Assembly: GCA_905215965.1 (NCBI GenBank)
Contig: CAJMSD010000005.1
Span: 129,074 to 193,073 of the forward strand
DNA: 64,000 bases
Source: an uncultured bacterium
GTDB lineage: Bacteria; Bacillota; Clostridia; Oscillospirales; Ruminococcaceae
Direction: 5' to 3'
Shown one piece after another: positions 55,042 through 63,800 of this stretch. A program made the translations under genes and the position numbers. How positions within the stretch are numbered: the stretch's first letter is position 1; the number at the start of each line of letters is the position of its first letter. The notes beneath the pieces are model-generated. The model was not told where the DNA came from. It saw only the letters and a program-made list of their open reading frames with translations, and did not search any database.

Positions 55042-55485
55042 TTATCCCTCGATCGCAATATACTTGTGATCATCCAGCTTCTTAGGCTCTGCCTTCGGAA
55101 CGCAGATGTCAAGAACACCGTCCTCGAACTTTGCCTTCACATCGGCTTCGGTAACAGTATCACCGATGTAGAAGCTCCTCTGCATTGCGCCTGCATAACG
55201 CTCCTGACGGATCAGCTTGCCCTTCTTAGTTTTTTCGTCCTTGTCAAGACCCTTTGCGGCACTGACAGTCAGGTAACCGTTCTGGAGTTCCAGATTGATC
55301 TGATCCTTCTTGAAGCCCGGCAGGTCGATCGCGATCTCATAGTGATCATCATGCTCATGAACATCAGTCTTCATGACCTGGGCGGCGTGTTTACCGTACA
55401 GCTTCTTCTCCACGTCTCTGCTAAAATCAGGGAATCTGAAGAAATCATCGAATAAGTTTTCACCGAAAATGCTTGGATATAACAT
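55042..55485 (-). CDS. hsp20: Small heat-shock protein (Hsp20/alpha-crystallin)
   Basis: 147 residues with AGGAGG before the ATG. The alpha-crystallin domain contains 'YEIAIDLPGFKKDQINLELQ', 'YLTVSAAKG' and the late 'FEDGVLDICVPKAEPKKLDD'. It is a chaperone that holds unfolding proteins. It has a consensus promoter overlapped by a CIRCE operator and is thus expected to be under HrcA control. A chaperone gene as mobile cargo next to recombinases is uncommon but known from some ICEs. Confidence 0.93.
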   Translation of the reverse strand: MLYPSIFGENLFDDFFRFPDFSRDVEKKLYGKHAAQVMKTDVHEHDDHYEIAIDLPGFKKDQINLELQNGYLTVSAAKGLDKDEKTKKGKLIRQERYAGAMQRSFYIGDTVTEADVKAKFEDGVLDICVPKAEPKKLDDHKYIAIEG

Positions 55486-55596
55486 AGGTCAGTCCTCCTT
55501 TTTACTCGTCACATTGTTTCCATTGCTTCGAGCAAGGGGACGGAGAGTTCAGCACCCGGATCCTTTGGTGCTTCTCTGTTCCTTTGTTCTGATTAT

Positions 55597-55639
55597 ATTA
55601 TAGCACTCTGAATTAGCACTGTCAAGGGGAGAGTGCTAA
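55597..55639 (-). promoter_or_regulatory. hsp20 promoter with CIRCE (HrcA) operator
   Basis: On the minus strand TTGACA (plus 55625-55620) and TATAAT (plus 55602-55597) are perfect with 17-bp spacing. A CIRCE element TTAGCACT(G)-N9-GAGTGCTAA at 55613-55639 covers the -35 box, with one mismatch to the TTAGCACTC-N9-GAGTGCTAA consensus; a partial TAGCACTC copy overlaps the -10. Confidence 0.9.
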
Positions 55640-55770
55640 TTTTCACACAGGTTTCATATTTTTGACAGAAATGTCACATTGGGTAAAAGCCACATCTGCA
55701 TGAGGGGCAGGGATTTTTCTCTGCCCTTCTTTTTTCATATATGAAACTATCATCTTCGGGGAGGTATGCC

Positions 55771-56274
55771 ATGACAGATCTACAAAAACAGAAAATTACT
55801 GAAATGCGTGCAATTGGAATTGGATACGGGAAGATCGCTGTAACACTGCAAGTTCCAGAGAGTGCAGTGAAATCCTTTTGCAGACGGCATGTGAATACAG
55901 CAGCAACTCAAAACAAACCGATTCTTGCTCTCAATTGTTGCAAATACTGCGGTGCAGAGCTGATCAATACGCCCGGTCACAGGCAAAAATCATTTTGTTC
56001 TGCCATCTGTCAAAGAGATTTCTGGCGGGAACATCGTGACTTGATGCGTCATCCCTCTTTTGTCACCACGACCTGTCCTGTTTGTGGGTGCGTCTTTTCC
56101 GACTACAAGGGACATCACAGAAAATACTGCTCTCACGCCTGTTATATCACTGACCGCTACGGAAAGGGTGAATCAAATGAGCCAAAACGAATTGACCTAC
56201 CTTGTGACGATGAAACTGTTTCAGAAAATGCTCGAAAGCGGGCTGATCACAGCAGAGGAATACGCCGTAATTGA
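55771..56274 (+). CDS. HTH/zinc-finger protein upstream of the recombinases
   Basis: 167 residues from ATG 55771 (GGGGAGG). N-terminal HTH ('MRAIGIGYGKIAVTLQVPES') and Cys motifs ('CCKYCGAELINTPGHRQKSF', 'TTCPVCGCVFSDYKGHHRKY', 'YCSHAC'). It is a paralogue of the gene at 20551, somewhat longer at both ends. It overlaps the SHOCT-like gene and heads the recombinase operon, so control of integration or excision is likely. Confidence 0.75.
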   Translation: MTDLQKQKITEMRAIGIGYGKIAVTLQVPESAVKSFCRRHVNTAATQNKPILALNCCKYCGAELINTPGHRQKSFCSAICQRDFWREHRDLMRHPSFVTTTCPVCGCVFSDYKGHHRKYCSHACYITDRYGKGESNEPKRIDLPCDDETVSENARKRADHSRGIRRN

Positions 56275-56350
56275 TACAAAAATGCGGGCGAAATATAGCC
56301 CGAAAATCGGCACATTATTCTGCGAAAAGTCGTTGACTGATACGCAGTAA
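56177..56350 (+). CDS. Small SHOCT-like protein
   Basis: 57 residues, ATG at 56177 within the end of the zinc-finger gene, preceded by GGAAAGGG. 'LVTMKLFQKMLESGLITAEE' and 'TKMRAKYSPKIGTLF' match the paralogue at 20954. It may be a small partner or directionality factor for the recombinases that start 36 bases downstream. Confidence 0.65.
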   Translation: MSQNELTYLVTMKLFQKMLESGLITAEEYAVIDTKMRAKYSPKIGTLFCEKSLTDTQ

Positions 56351-56385
56351 GACGGTAATATGGTAGCTGAAAGGAGGTCGGTTTT

Positions 56386-57915
56386 ATGCCGAAGATCACG
56401 AAAATAGAGCCGGTCGTTCCGCTTGTAAAGCCTCGGCTCAAGGTGGCAGCATACGCCCGTGTGTCAAAGGAAACAGACCGCTTGATGCATTCCCTTTCAG
56501 CACAGGTGAGCTACTACAGCGAACTGATCCAGAAGAATCCGGAATGGGAATATGCAGGCGTGTACGCAGACAGTTTCATCAGCGGAACAAGTATGGACAA
56601 CAGACCGGAATTGCAGCGGCTTTTAGCAGACTGCGAGAAAGGGCTTGTCAACATCATCCTCTGCAAAAGCATCAGCCGCCTTGCCCGCAACACTGTGGAT
56701 CTGCTGAACATTGTGCGACATCTGAAAGAAATCGGTGTGGAAATTCGCTTTGAAAAAGAGGGTGTCAACACACTCTCATCTGAGGGAGAGGTCATGATCA
56801 CGCTTCTCGCAAGTTTCGCTGAACAGGAGTCACGCTCCATTTCCGATAACTGCAAATGGGGTATCCGAAAACGCTTTCAGAAAGGCTTGATCGGTACTGC
56901 AAACAAGCACATTCTCGGCTACCAGTATGACGAACAATTGCAACGGTATGTTATCATCCCCGAAGAAGCGGAGAGCGTCAGATATATGTTCTGGCTGTTC
57001 TTGGAGGGTTATTCCTACCAGCAAATCGCCGACAAGCTGACTGCCGCAGGAATCCATACGATTCAAGGGAACAATTTTCAGGAAGCATCCGTGAGAAATC
57101 ACATTATCAACGAGGTCTACGCCGGGGATATTCTCCGGCAAAAGACCTTCACTCCTGACCCGATCAGCAAGGTGAAAGTGAAAAATAACGGCGAAATGCC
57201 GCAGTATCTTTACAGCGATGCGCATGAGGCGATCATCGACAGGGAGACCTACACACTGGTGCAGGAGGAATTGAAAAGGCGCAACGCCATGATAAATCCG
57301 ACTTACTTTTTCACTGGATTGATAAAATGCGAGTGCTGTGGAAACACATTTACACGGAAGAAAAGCAAGCTGCGTGGTCGCACTTATGTGCATTGGATAT
57401 GCAGGAGCAAGAAAGAAAAAGGACGCACTTGTGAAATCGACAACTTTGCTGAAGATGAACTGATCAAGATATGTACTGCAACTATTGGCAAAGATTATGA
57501 AAGCAGAATCAAAGCCATGTCCGTGGATGTATCAGGTAATGTCCACTTCTCACTGAAAAACGGAGAGCGCAGAATGTGGACAAATTTGCATCTGCATCCC
57601 GCAAAGCATCCGCATACTGTGACGGACGTTTTCATCGGCAAAGTGGTCTGCGGAAAATGCGGAACAGTCTACCACAGATCAAACGGCAAAAATCGCTGGT
57701 GTTACTGGAAATGCTACGGCAAGCAGAAGCACATCTGCAATAATGTGAATTTCACAGACTATCAGCTCAGAGTAATTTCCGCACACATTCTTGGGACATC
57801 AGAATTTTATGATGAGATGTTCATACGAAGCATTGACCAGATCATCGTTCTTGACGGCGGCGACCTGAAATATATCTACAAGGACGGGAGTGAAAAGATA
57901 TGGAGAAAACTGTAA
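56386..57915 (+). CDS. Large serine recombinase A of the inner element
   Basis: 509 residues with AAAGGAGG before the ATG. Resolvase catalytic domain with 'VAAYARVSKE' (Ser27) and 'ILCKSISRLARNTVDLL'; 'recombinase' domain with 'GYSYQQIADKLTAAGI'; zinc ribbon ('CECCGNTFTRKKSK', and a second 'VVCGKCGTVYHRSNGKNRWC'). No long coiled coil is seen at the C-terminus, unlike in its neighbour. It overlaps gene B by 16 bases, so the two are translated together and probably act as a pair, as CcrA and CcrB do in SCCmec. Likely role: integration or excision at the tnpX site. Confidence 0.92.
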   Translation: MPKITKIEPVVPLVKPRLKVAAYARVSKETDRLMHSLSAQVSYYSELIQKNPEWEYAGVYADSFISGTSMDNRPELQRLLADCEKGLVNIILCKSISRLARNTVDLLNIVRHLKEIGVEIRFEKEGVNTLSSEGEVMITLLASFAEQESRSISDNCKWGIRKRFQKGLIGTANKHILGYQYDEQLQRYVIIPEEAESVRYMFWLFLEGYSYQQIADKLTAAGIHTIQGNNFQEASVRNHIINEVYAGDILRQKTFTPDPISKVKVKNNGEMPQYLYSDAHEAIIDRETYTLVQEELKRRNAMINPTYFFTGLIKCECCGNTFTRKKSKLRGRTYVHWICRSKKEKGRTCEIDNFAEDELIKICTATIGKDYESRIKAMSVDVSGNVHFSLKNGERRMWTNLHLHPAKHPHTVTDVFIGKVVCGKCGTVYHRSNGKNRWCYWKCYGKQKHICNNVNFTDYQLRVISAHILGTSEFYDEMFIRSIDQIIVLDGGDLKYIYKDGSEKIWRKL

Positions 57916-59456
57916 CCACGATTCCGGCACGACTGAGCCGTTTCACTGATCTGCCGCTGACAGCAAAGGCAAAGCGAAAGGTCGCAGCCTACGCCCGTGT
58001 GTCTACCGACCACGAGGAACAGCAGAGTTCCTACGAGGCGCAGGTGAATTATTACACTGAATATATCAAGAGCCGCACTGACTGGGAATTCGCTGGAATC
58101 TTTGCAGATGAGGGCATTTCGGGTTGCAGCATCAAGGGCAGACAGGGCTTTCAGGCGATGATCGAGGAGGCGCTGAACGGCGGTATCAACCTTATCATAA
58201 CAAAATCCGTATCCCGTTTTGCCCGAAACACTGTGGATAGTCTGAGTACCATTCGCAAGCTGAAAGAGCATAACGTGGAGTGCTACTTTGAGAAAGAGAA
58301 CATTTGGACATTCGATTCAAAATGTGAGCTGATGCTGTCAATCCTCAGCTCAATTTCCCAAGAAGAATCCCGTTCCATTTCAGAGAATGTGACATGGGGC
58401 CACCGGCGGCGCATGGCTGATGGTAAGGTTTCCGTTCCGTTCGGACGCTTCCTCGGCTACGACAGGGGTGAGCATGGTGAATTGATCGTGAACGAGCAGG
58501 AAGCAGAGATAGTCCGCGAGATCTACAGACTTTTCCTCTCCGGATTAACGCCGCACGGCATCGGAAAAGAACTGACTGCACGCCATATCCCCACACCGGG
58601 AGGCAAGGTGAAATGGACGGCAAGTACGGTAAAAAGCATCCTGACGAATGAGAAATATAAAGGTGATGCCCTCCTGCAAAAGACCTTCACGCCTGATTAT
58701 CTCACCAAGAAAACGAAAAAGAATGACGGACAGATTCCGCAGTATTATGTAGAGAACAGCCATCCTGCGATCATCACGGCGGAAGTATTTGATGCAGTGC
58801 AGACGGAAATGGAACGGCGGCAAGGCACGAAAAGCCGTTACAGCGGTGTAGATATTCTTGCATCAAAGCTCATCTGCGGTGAGTGCGGAAGTTCCTACAG
58901 ACCAAAGGTCTGGCATTCGACCGACCAATACCGCAGGACGATCTACCAGTGCGGACATAAATACAAGGGCGGCTGCAAATGCTCCACACCGAATCTGAGG
59001 GCAGAAGCAATTCACGCAGTGTTCATTCGTTCCTTTAATGAAATGATCACCAACAAGAAAGAGATCATAAGTAATCTTCGTGAGAACGCAGCAAATTCAT
59101 CGAACATGAAGGAGCTTATTTCTCAGCGTGATGCGGCGAGAGATGAAATGGCGATGCTGGCAGATATCGTTCAAAACCTTATTGCTGAAAACGCTCGTAT
59201 CGCGCAGGATCAGAAAGAGTATGCCAAAAAGTATCAGCTTGCGATGGAGAGATATGAGGCAGCGAAATCGAAATATGAGGATCTTGCTGCACAGGTCGCT
59301 GAGGCACACAGGAAACAGCGTGACGTGGAGACATTTATAAATAATGTACGGGACTTGGGGGTGATCACCGAGTTTGATGAAACGCTCTGGGGGCTGCTTG
59401 TAGAAAGCGTGACCGTATATTCAAAGGACGATATTCGGGTGGAGTTTAAGAAGTAG
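57900..59456 (+). CDS. Large serine recombinase B of the inner element
   Basis: 518 residues. Catalytic domain 'KRKVAAYARVSTDHEEQQSS' (Ser35) and 'IITKSVSRFARNTVDSL'; recombinase domain 'LSGLTPHGIGKELTARHIPT'; zinc ribbon 'ICGECGSSYRPKVW' with 'YQCGHKYKGGCKC'; C-terminal coiled coil (about residues 395-490), the part that controls synapsis in serine integrases. A hairpin terminator follows 15 bases after the stop, and the element's right end lies 400 bases downstream. Confidence 0.93.
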   Translation: MEKTVTTIPARLSRFTDLPLTAKAKRKVAAYARVSTDHEEQQSSYEAQVNYYTEYIKSRTDWEFAGIFADEGISGCSIKGRQGFQAMIEEALNGGINLIITKSVSRFARNTVDSLSTIRKLKEHNVECYFEKENIWTFDSKCELMLSILSSISQEESRSISENVTWGHRRRMADGKVSVPFGRFLGYDRGEHGELIVNEQEAEIVREIYRLFLSGLTPHGIGKELTARHIPTPGGKVKWTASTVKSILTNEKYKGDALLQKTFTPDYLTKKTKKNDGQIPQYYVENSHPAIITAEVFDAVQTEMERRQGTKSRYSGVDILASKLICGECGSSYRPKVWHSTDQYRRTIYQCGHKYKGGCKCSTPNLRAEAIHAVFIRSFNEMITNKKEIISNLRENAANSSNMKELISQRDAARDEMAMLADIVQNLIAENARIAQDQKEYAKKYQLAMERYEAAKSKYEDLAAQVAEAHRKQRDVETFINNVRDLGVITEFDETLWGLLVESVTVYSKDDIRVEFKK

Positions 59457-59470
59457 GAGATAGATTTTTT

Positions 59471-59525
59471 AGGGCTGCCGGTATTGTGTGATGAATCATT
59501 CTCACAGTATCAGCAGCCCTTTTTG
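59471..59525 (+). terminator. Terminator of the recombinase operon
   Basis: AGGGCTGC (59471-59478) pairs with GCAGCCCT (59513-59520), plus inner GTG/CAC pairs, followed by TTTTTG. Confidence 0.85.
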
Positions 59526-59609
59526 TTATGTGCGCAGTGCAGGCTTTCATTTATGATGGCTCACTCACAGTGTTTCGTTACATATTCCTGTTTTGATACG
59601 CTTTCAAAT

Positions 59610-59785
59610 GAATACCCCTAACCGGATTTGAATACCCTTTTGAATACCCTATCCACCTTCAAATGAATACCCTTGAATACCCCTGAGAAATGCAGATTTT
59701 ATGGGCTTTTTTGAATACTATGGGTATTCAAAACAGAGTTGAAAAATGCTTTTCAGCACTTGGGGTATTCACTTTTTGAATACCC
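59610..59785. repeat. GAATACCC iteron-like array at the inner element's right end
   Basis: Eight exact copies of GAATACCC: direct at 59610, 59630, 59642, 59665, 59675 and 59778, inverted at 59722 and 59763, plus degenerate copies at about 59713, 59797 and 59824. No gene is seen in 59526-59852. The array lies within 250 bp of the right attachment site, so it could be a binding region for a recombination factor or regulator. Confidence 0.7.
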
Positions 59786-59827
59786 CTTTCGTTTACAGGG
59801 TATACAGAAAACAGCGGTTTGAGGGTA

Positions 59828-59856
59828 TTGTATCAAAGTCGTAGTTAAGGTGGATG
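59828..59856. other. attR of the inner element
   Basis: Right arm TTGTATC(N5)CGTAGT (59828-59845) and core GATG (59853-59856), followed by native tnpX-like sequence. Confidence 0.85.
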
Positions 59857-61340
59857 ACGGAGTTTCGGGAACGACTTTTGAGCGTGAGGGCTTCAAAACT
59901 ATGATGGCAGATGTAGAAGCTGGCAAAGTGGGAATTGTCATTACCAAAGATTTGAGCCGTCTCGGTCGTGACTATCTCAAAACGGGTGAGCTGATCGAAA
60001 TTGTTTTCCCCGATTACGATGTTCGCTACATTGCGATAAATGACGGCGTTGACACTTTCAAATCTGAAAATGAATTGATGGCATTCAAGAACATTTTTAA
60101 TGACTGGTACGCTCGTGATACGAGTAAGAAGATCAAAGCCGTTTTCAAGGCGAAAGGGCTGTCAGGCAAACATCTTTCCAATCCGATCTATGGTTACAAG
60201 AGGTCGGAAACGGATAAGAACTTGTGGGTGATTGATGATGAAGCCGCCGAGGTTGTCCGCAAGATTTTCAGATTGTGCATTGATGGCTATGGTCCGGCAC
60301 AGATTGCTCGAATCTTGACGGAAGAAGGTATCCCCACGCCGACGGCTTACGCTCTGTCACAGGGCAGGGATAACGGTCATAAGAATGCGAAACTTCATCG
60401 TTGGGGCAGTGAAACAATTGCCCATATTCTCGAAAAGGCTGAGTATTGCGGACACACTGTCAACTTCCGCACTCATGTGAAGTCCTACAAAAACAAGAAG
60501 CGTGTTGATAACCCGAAAGAGGATTGGCTGATTTTCGAGAATACCCATGAAGCCATTATCACGCAGCAGGAGTTTGACTTGGTTCAAGAACTTCGCAAGA
60601 ACAAACGCCGTCCGACAAAGCACGAGGAAGTCAATCCGTTTTCGGGCATCTGTTACTGTGCCGATTGCGGAAAGAAATTGTATCTGTGCCGTGCCACAAG
60701 CCTGACCGCTGAGCAGGAGCATTTGAAGTGTTCTACATATTCCTCAGACAAGGACGCTTGTTCAGCACACTTCATCAGAACTGTTGTACTGAATGAGATC
60801 GTGCTGAGTCAATTGAACAAACTGCTTGTCAGTATCAAGGAGCATGAGGACGAGTTTGTGCAAGCTGCTATGGAAAATTCTGTTCAGAAGCAGTCCTCGG
60901 AGCTTGCTAAGTCCAAGAAAAAGCTGAAAGACGCTGAGAATCGTATCGCAGAACTTGACAGACTGTTTACAAGGCTTTACGAGGATAATGTATCGGGAAA
61001 GATCTCCGATGAGCGCTTTTCCATGATGTCAGTAGGATATGAGGACGAGCAGAAGAAGCTGAGGGCAAGCGTTTCAGAGCTTACAGTATTCATCGAAAGT
61101 GCGGAACAGAAATCCGCAGATGTGACTGCGTTCATTGAGGCAGTGCAGAAGTATGAACGTGTCGCGGAGCTTACTCCTGAGATCATGCATGAGCTGATTG
61201 AGAAGATCGTTGTTCACGCTCCCGACAAGAGCAGCGGACATCGCACGCAGGAGATCGAAATTCACTATCGCTTTAACGTTGCCGTTACTACTGCTGTCGC
61301 TGACAGTTTGAAGTACGACAAAAAGAGAAAGGCTGCGTAA
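59853..61340 (+). pseudogene. tnpX: TnpX-like large serine recombinase, 3' part
   Basis: In frame with the 5' part at 19629-19772 when joined at GATG. It starts 'DDGVSGTTFEREGFKTMMAD', carries the catalytic-domain Arg segment 'ITKDLSRLGRDYLKTG', the recombinase domain, a zinc ribbon ('CYCADCGKKLYLCRAT'), a DUF4368-like coiled region and the C-terminal end. The catalytic Ser is missing from this part. A GTG at 59850 keeps the frame open, but a product from it would lack the active site. It ends 60 bp before the outer element's right end. Confidence 0.92.
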
Positions 61341-61355
61341 CCACCGAGGTTACGC
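61335..61355 (+). terminator. Hairpin at the end of the tnpX-like gene
   Basis: GCGTAACC / GGTTACGC stem overlapping the stop codon; the T run after it is weak. Confidence 0.5.
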
Positions 61356-61376
61356 AACCTTATCTTCAAATCATAA

Positions 61377-61403
61377 AAACTTCTTTATCAGTACCCGTTT
61401 TAA
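61377..61403. other. attR of the outer element
   Basis: Right arm AAACTTCTTTATCAGTACC (61377-61395) and core TAA (61401-61403), after which barnase coding sequence resumes with AAA-TCA-GGG. Confidence 0.85.
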
Positions 61404-61539
61404 ATCAGGGCGTGTTTGGTATGAGGCTGATATAAACTACACTCCGGGAAAACGTAATAAACACAGAGTACTATGGTCAAATGACGGTCTTATATTCGTT
61501 ACATACGATCATTATATGACTTTTTACGAAATTGTTTAA
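61402..61539 (+). pseudogene. Barnase-type toxin gene, 3' part
   Basis: Forty-five codons and a stop. They encode 'SGRVWYEADINYTPGKRNKH' and 'YDHYMTFYEIV', the second half of barnase including the catalytic Glu (in 'YEADINY'), an active-site Arg ('KHRVLW') and the general-acid His ('YDHY'). Without the 5' part 51 kb away it has no start. The barstar gene follows after 13 bases. Confidence 0.92.
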
Positions 61540-61552
61540 GGAGGACTTACTT

Positions 61553-61876
61553 ATGAAATTATCCAAAAAACCAATAATAATTACTATCGACTTGCACGGA
61601 TGCAAGTATGTTTATGATGTTCACCAAAGGCTAAAAGAAGCTTTTGATTTTCCTGATTGGTACGGACGAAATTGGAGTGCATTTGATGATTTGCTATATG
61701 CTTCAGGAGAATATACAGTTGTGCAGATTAGAGGCTATAATACTCTTCCTAAAAGTATTGCACCCTACTGTACCACGATGATTAAAATATTTGAGAAAAA
61801 GAAGAAATACTATGAAAAAATGTCTGGAATACAAGATAATTGGAAAATAATTTTTGATTACAAAATCATAGATTAA
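61553..61876 (+). CDS. Barstar-family RNase inhibitor (immunity protein)
   Basis: 107 residues with AAGGAGG eight bases before the ATG. 'LHGCKYVYDVHQRLKEAFDF' and 'FPDWYGRNWSAFDDLL' match the barstar fold, whose helix 2 region (Tyr, Trp, Asp) blocks the barnase active site. The gene is intact while its toxin gene is split, so the cell currently holds antitoxin but no toxin from this locus. Its promoter was probably that of the toxin gene; now transcription must come from within the outer element or from a weak local start. Confidence 0.9.
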   Translation: MKLSKKPIIITIDLHGCKYVYDVHQRLKEAFDFPDWYGRNWSAFDDLLYASGEYTVVQIRGYNTLPKSIAPYCTTMIKIFEKKKKYYEKMSGIQDNWKIIFDYKIID

Positions 61877-61941
61877 AATCCGATAAATGCGAATTGAGCA
61901 TCAGATTTATCTTGCATCTATTTTATAGTCGCAACACAGAG

Positions 61942-62103
61942 CCAAAATCTCTGTATGATTTTTCATACAGAGATTTTTTTGTTTTATTTATCAAAATACA
62001 AATATCCTTACAGGATGAATTTGTCAATTTTGCTGATTTTTAATTTTACTTTCTCCTTAATCAACGGTTTTAGGTTGAAAAAATAGCATTTTCTGCCCTA
62101 TTA
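61942..62103 (+). repeat. 162-bp direct repeat, right copy
   Basis: Near-identical to 9792-9953, including the terminator stem (perfectly paired here: TACAGAGATTT instead of TATAGAGATTT) and the TTGAAA promoter box. It follows the barstar gene and precedes the DUF4417 gene. Confidence 0.9.
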
Positions 62104-62141
62104 TAGAGAGTTATTCTCAATATAATATGCGGAGGTATAAT

Positions 62142-62838
62142 ATGACGCTGGAGAATTTAAATTATCGTACGAATCTAATGTTTCTAAGGAATCAATTCAA
62201 CTCCTCAAATGTATACGGAATTCCTGATATTCCTAAAGTTGAATTTACTGGTGAGGATTTTAAAGATTTGAGACTATTGGCATTTAATCAGACTAAGTCT
62301 GATAACGGACTTCATAACGAGCGAATTGTTCACTTCTTTCTTTATGACTACAACTTTGAAAATGTTTGGAAAGATACTAAAAAGTATGTTGAACTTCTTT
62401 CAAAGTATAAGGGCGTTTTAACTCCTGATTTCAGTATGTATACAGAGATGCCATATGCAGTCCAGATATATAATACTTTTAGAAATCGTTGGTGCGGAGC
62501 GTATATGGCTTCAAAAGGAATAAAAGTTATCCCTACTGTTGTATGGTCAGACAGTGGCTCTTTTGACTTCTGTTTTAAAGGAATACTAAAGGGTTCAGTT
62601 GTAGCAGTATCAACTTATATGTTTCATGAAAGCGATCATCATGGAGCTCAAAAAGAACTATTCATGGAAGGATATAACAGAATGCTGGAAGAAAATTGAA
62701 CCTTCTGCAATCATCTGCTATAGTGAGCCATTTCCTGAAATGAGAGGTAATATAATTTATATAGATTATGAATTAAGTTCATGGAAACATCTTTCTGATG
62801 AAAAATCTTTTGAAAATGTATGTGCTAAAATGATATGA
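62142..62838 (+). pseudogene. DUF4417-like gene with a frameshift
   Basis: ATG at 62142 follows GGAGG. The first frame runs to a TGA at 62697-62699 ('FMEGYNRMLEEN'), but the match to the family continues in another frame ('KIEPSAIICYSEPFPEMRGN', 'IIYIDYELSSWKHL') to 62838. Loss of one A from the GAAGAAAATTG run near 62690 would restore a single protein of ~231 residues. It may be a real frameshift or a sequencing error. DUF4417 proteins are often phage- or element-borne and of unknown function. Confidence 0.7.
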
Positions 62839-62848
62839 ACCAATAAAA

Positions 62849-62917
62849 AAGAAATTCCAACCGAGATATGGTATAATAAGTTTACCACAACAAAAATACC
62901 GACTCGGAGGAATTTCT
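62849..62917 (+). promoter_or_regulatory. IS promoter and hairpin that can hide the ribosome binding site
   Basis: AGAAATTCC-CCGAG (62850-62864) is complementary to CTCGG-GGAATTTCT (62903-62917), which contains the GGAGG site of the transposase. The -10 box TATAAT (62872-62877) lies between the arms. A transcript from this promoter lacks the left arm and can be translated; read-through from outside would fold and block translation. Confidence 0.6.
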
Positions 62918-62918
62918 C

Positions 62919-63461
62919 ATGAATATAATAACACAAGAAGCCAAGAAACGTCAAGCTGTAGTTAAGCTGGCAAACAAAAAAGGAAAAAGTCATGCAAGCA
63001 AAATGTACGGCGTCAGCATGTCAAGCGTAAAGCGGTGGTGCAAACGCTATGACGGAACATGGAAATCACTTGCGGAAAAGTCCCACAGACCGCACAGTCA
63101 CCCCAAGAGGCATACAGAAGAGGAAGAACAGCTGATTCTCAAATGCTTTCAAAAGAAATATCTGCGTTATGGCTGGGACGGAGTTTACGATGAAGCAGTG
63201 AAAAACGGTTATACACGTAGTTTCAGCGGAATGGTGTATGCGGCTAAGCGCATGGGGCTTGGTGGAAAGAGTGCCAAAAAGCCGGCAAGAAAGCATGACC
63301 GCCGTTATCCGGATCTGAAAGTGCTGGGCAAGAAGGTTCAGATAGATGTTAAAGAAGTGCCATATTGTTGCTTGAGAGGAAAATTGAAACGAGATGGCAA
63401 GCATCTGTACCAGTGGACAGCAATAGATGAATGTACCCGATATCGCTTCGTGGACATATAA
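62919..63461 (+). pseudogene. IS481-like transposase, truncated by an IS3-like insertion
   Basis: The first ~180 residues are present: HTH ('SHASKMYGVSMSSVKRWCKR'), 'SLAEKSHRPHSHPKRHTEEE' linker and the start of the DDE domain ('VQIDVKEVPYC', 'YQWTAIDECTRYRFVDI'). The remaining two catalytic acidic residues are missing. The frame ends where the following IS begins. Confidence 0.85.
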
Positions 63462-63515
63462 TAAAAAAGTGGACAAGTATGATATAATAGAAGACAGAAA
63501 AAGGAGGAATCAAAC

Positions 63516-63800
63516 ATGTCTTCAAAGAATCCAAAATACACACAGGAATTTAAGCAAACAATCGTCAATTTGTACCATTCGGGAAAAACGTACTCTGAAA
63601 TACAAAAAGAGTACGGAGTATCTCACAGCGCCTTATCCAATTGGATAAAACTGTACTCTGAGGTAAAAATTGATAATGAAACCGTTCTGACAGCTAAGCA
63701 AATAAAGGAGCTTCAAAAAAGAAATGCGCAGCTTGAGGAGGAAAATCTGATACTAAAAAAAGCCATTGCGATATTCACGCCTCGCTCAGACAAAGATTAA
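63516..63800 (+). CDS. IS3-family transposase OrfA
   Basis: 94 residues: HTH_Tnp_1 domain ('KYTQEFKQTIVNLYHSGKTY', 'YGVSHSALSNWIKLY') and a leucine-zipper tail ('IKELQKRNAQLEEENLILKK'). AAAGGAGG precedes the ATG. The stop TAA shares bases with the ATG of orfB; in this family a -1 frameshift normally yields the OrfAB transposase. Confidence 0.9.
   Translation: MSSKNPKYTQEFKQTIVNLYHSGKTYSEIQKEYGVSHSALSNWIKLYSEVKIDNETVLTAKQIKELQKRNAQLEEENLILKKAIAIFTPRSDKD

Noticed and set aside
59610..59785. CRISPR array
   Set aside because: The repeats are 8 bp, lie in both orientations and have irregular short spacers; no cas genes are present in the window.
59850..61340. Intact third recombinase gene starting at GTG 59850
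   Set aside because: It lacks the catalytic serine and the first 48 residues, which are found in frame at 19629-19772.
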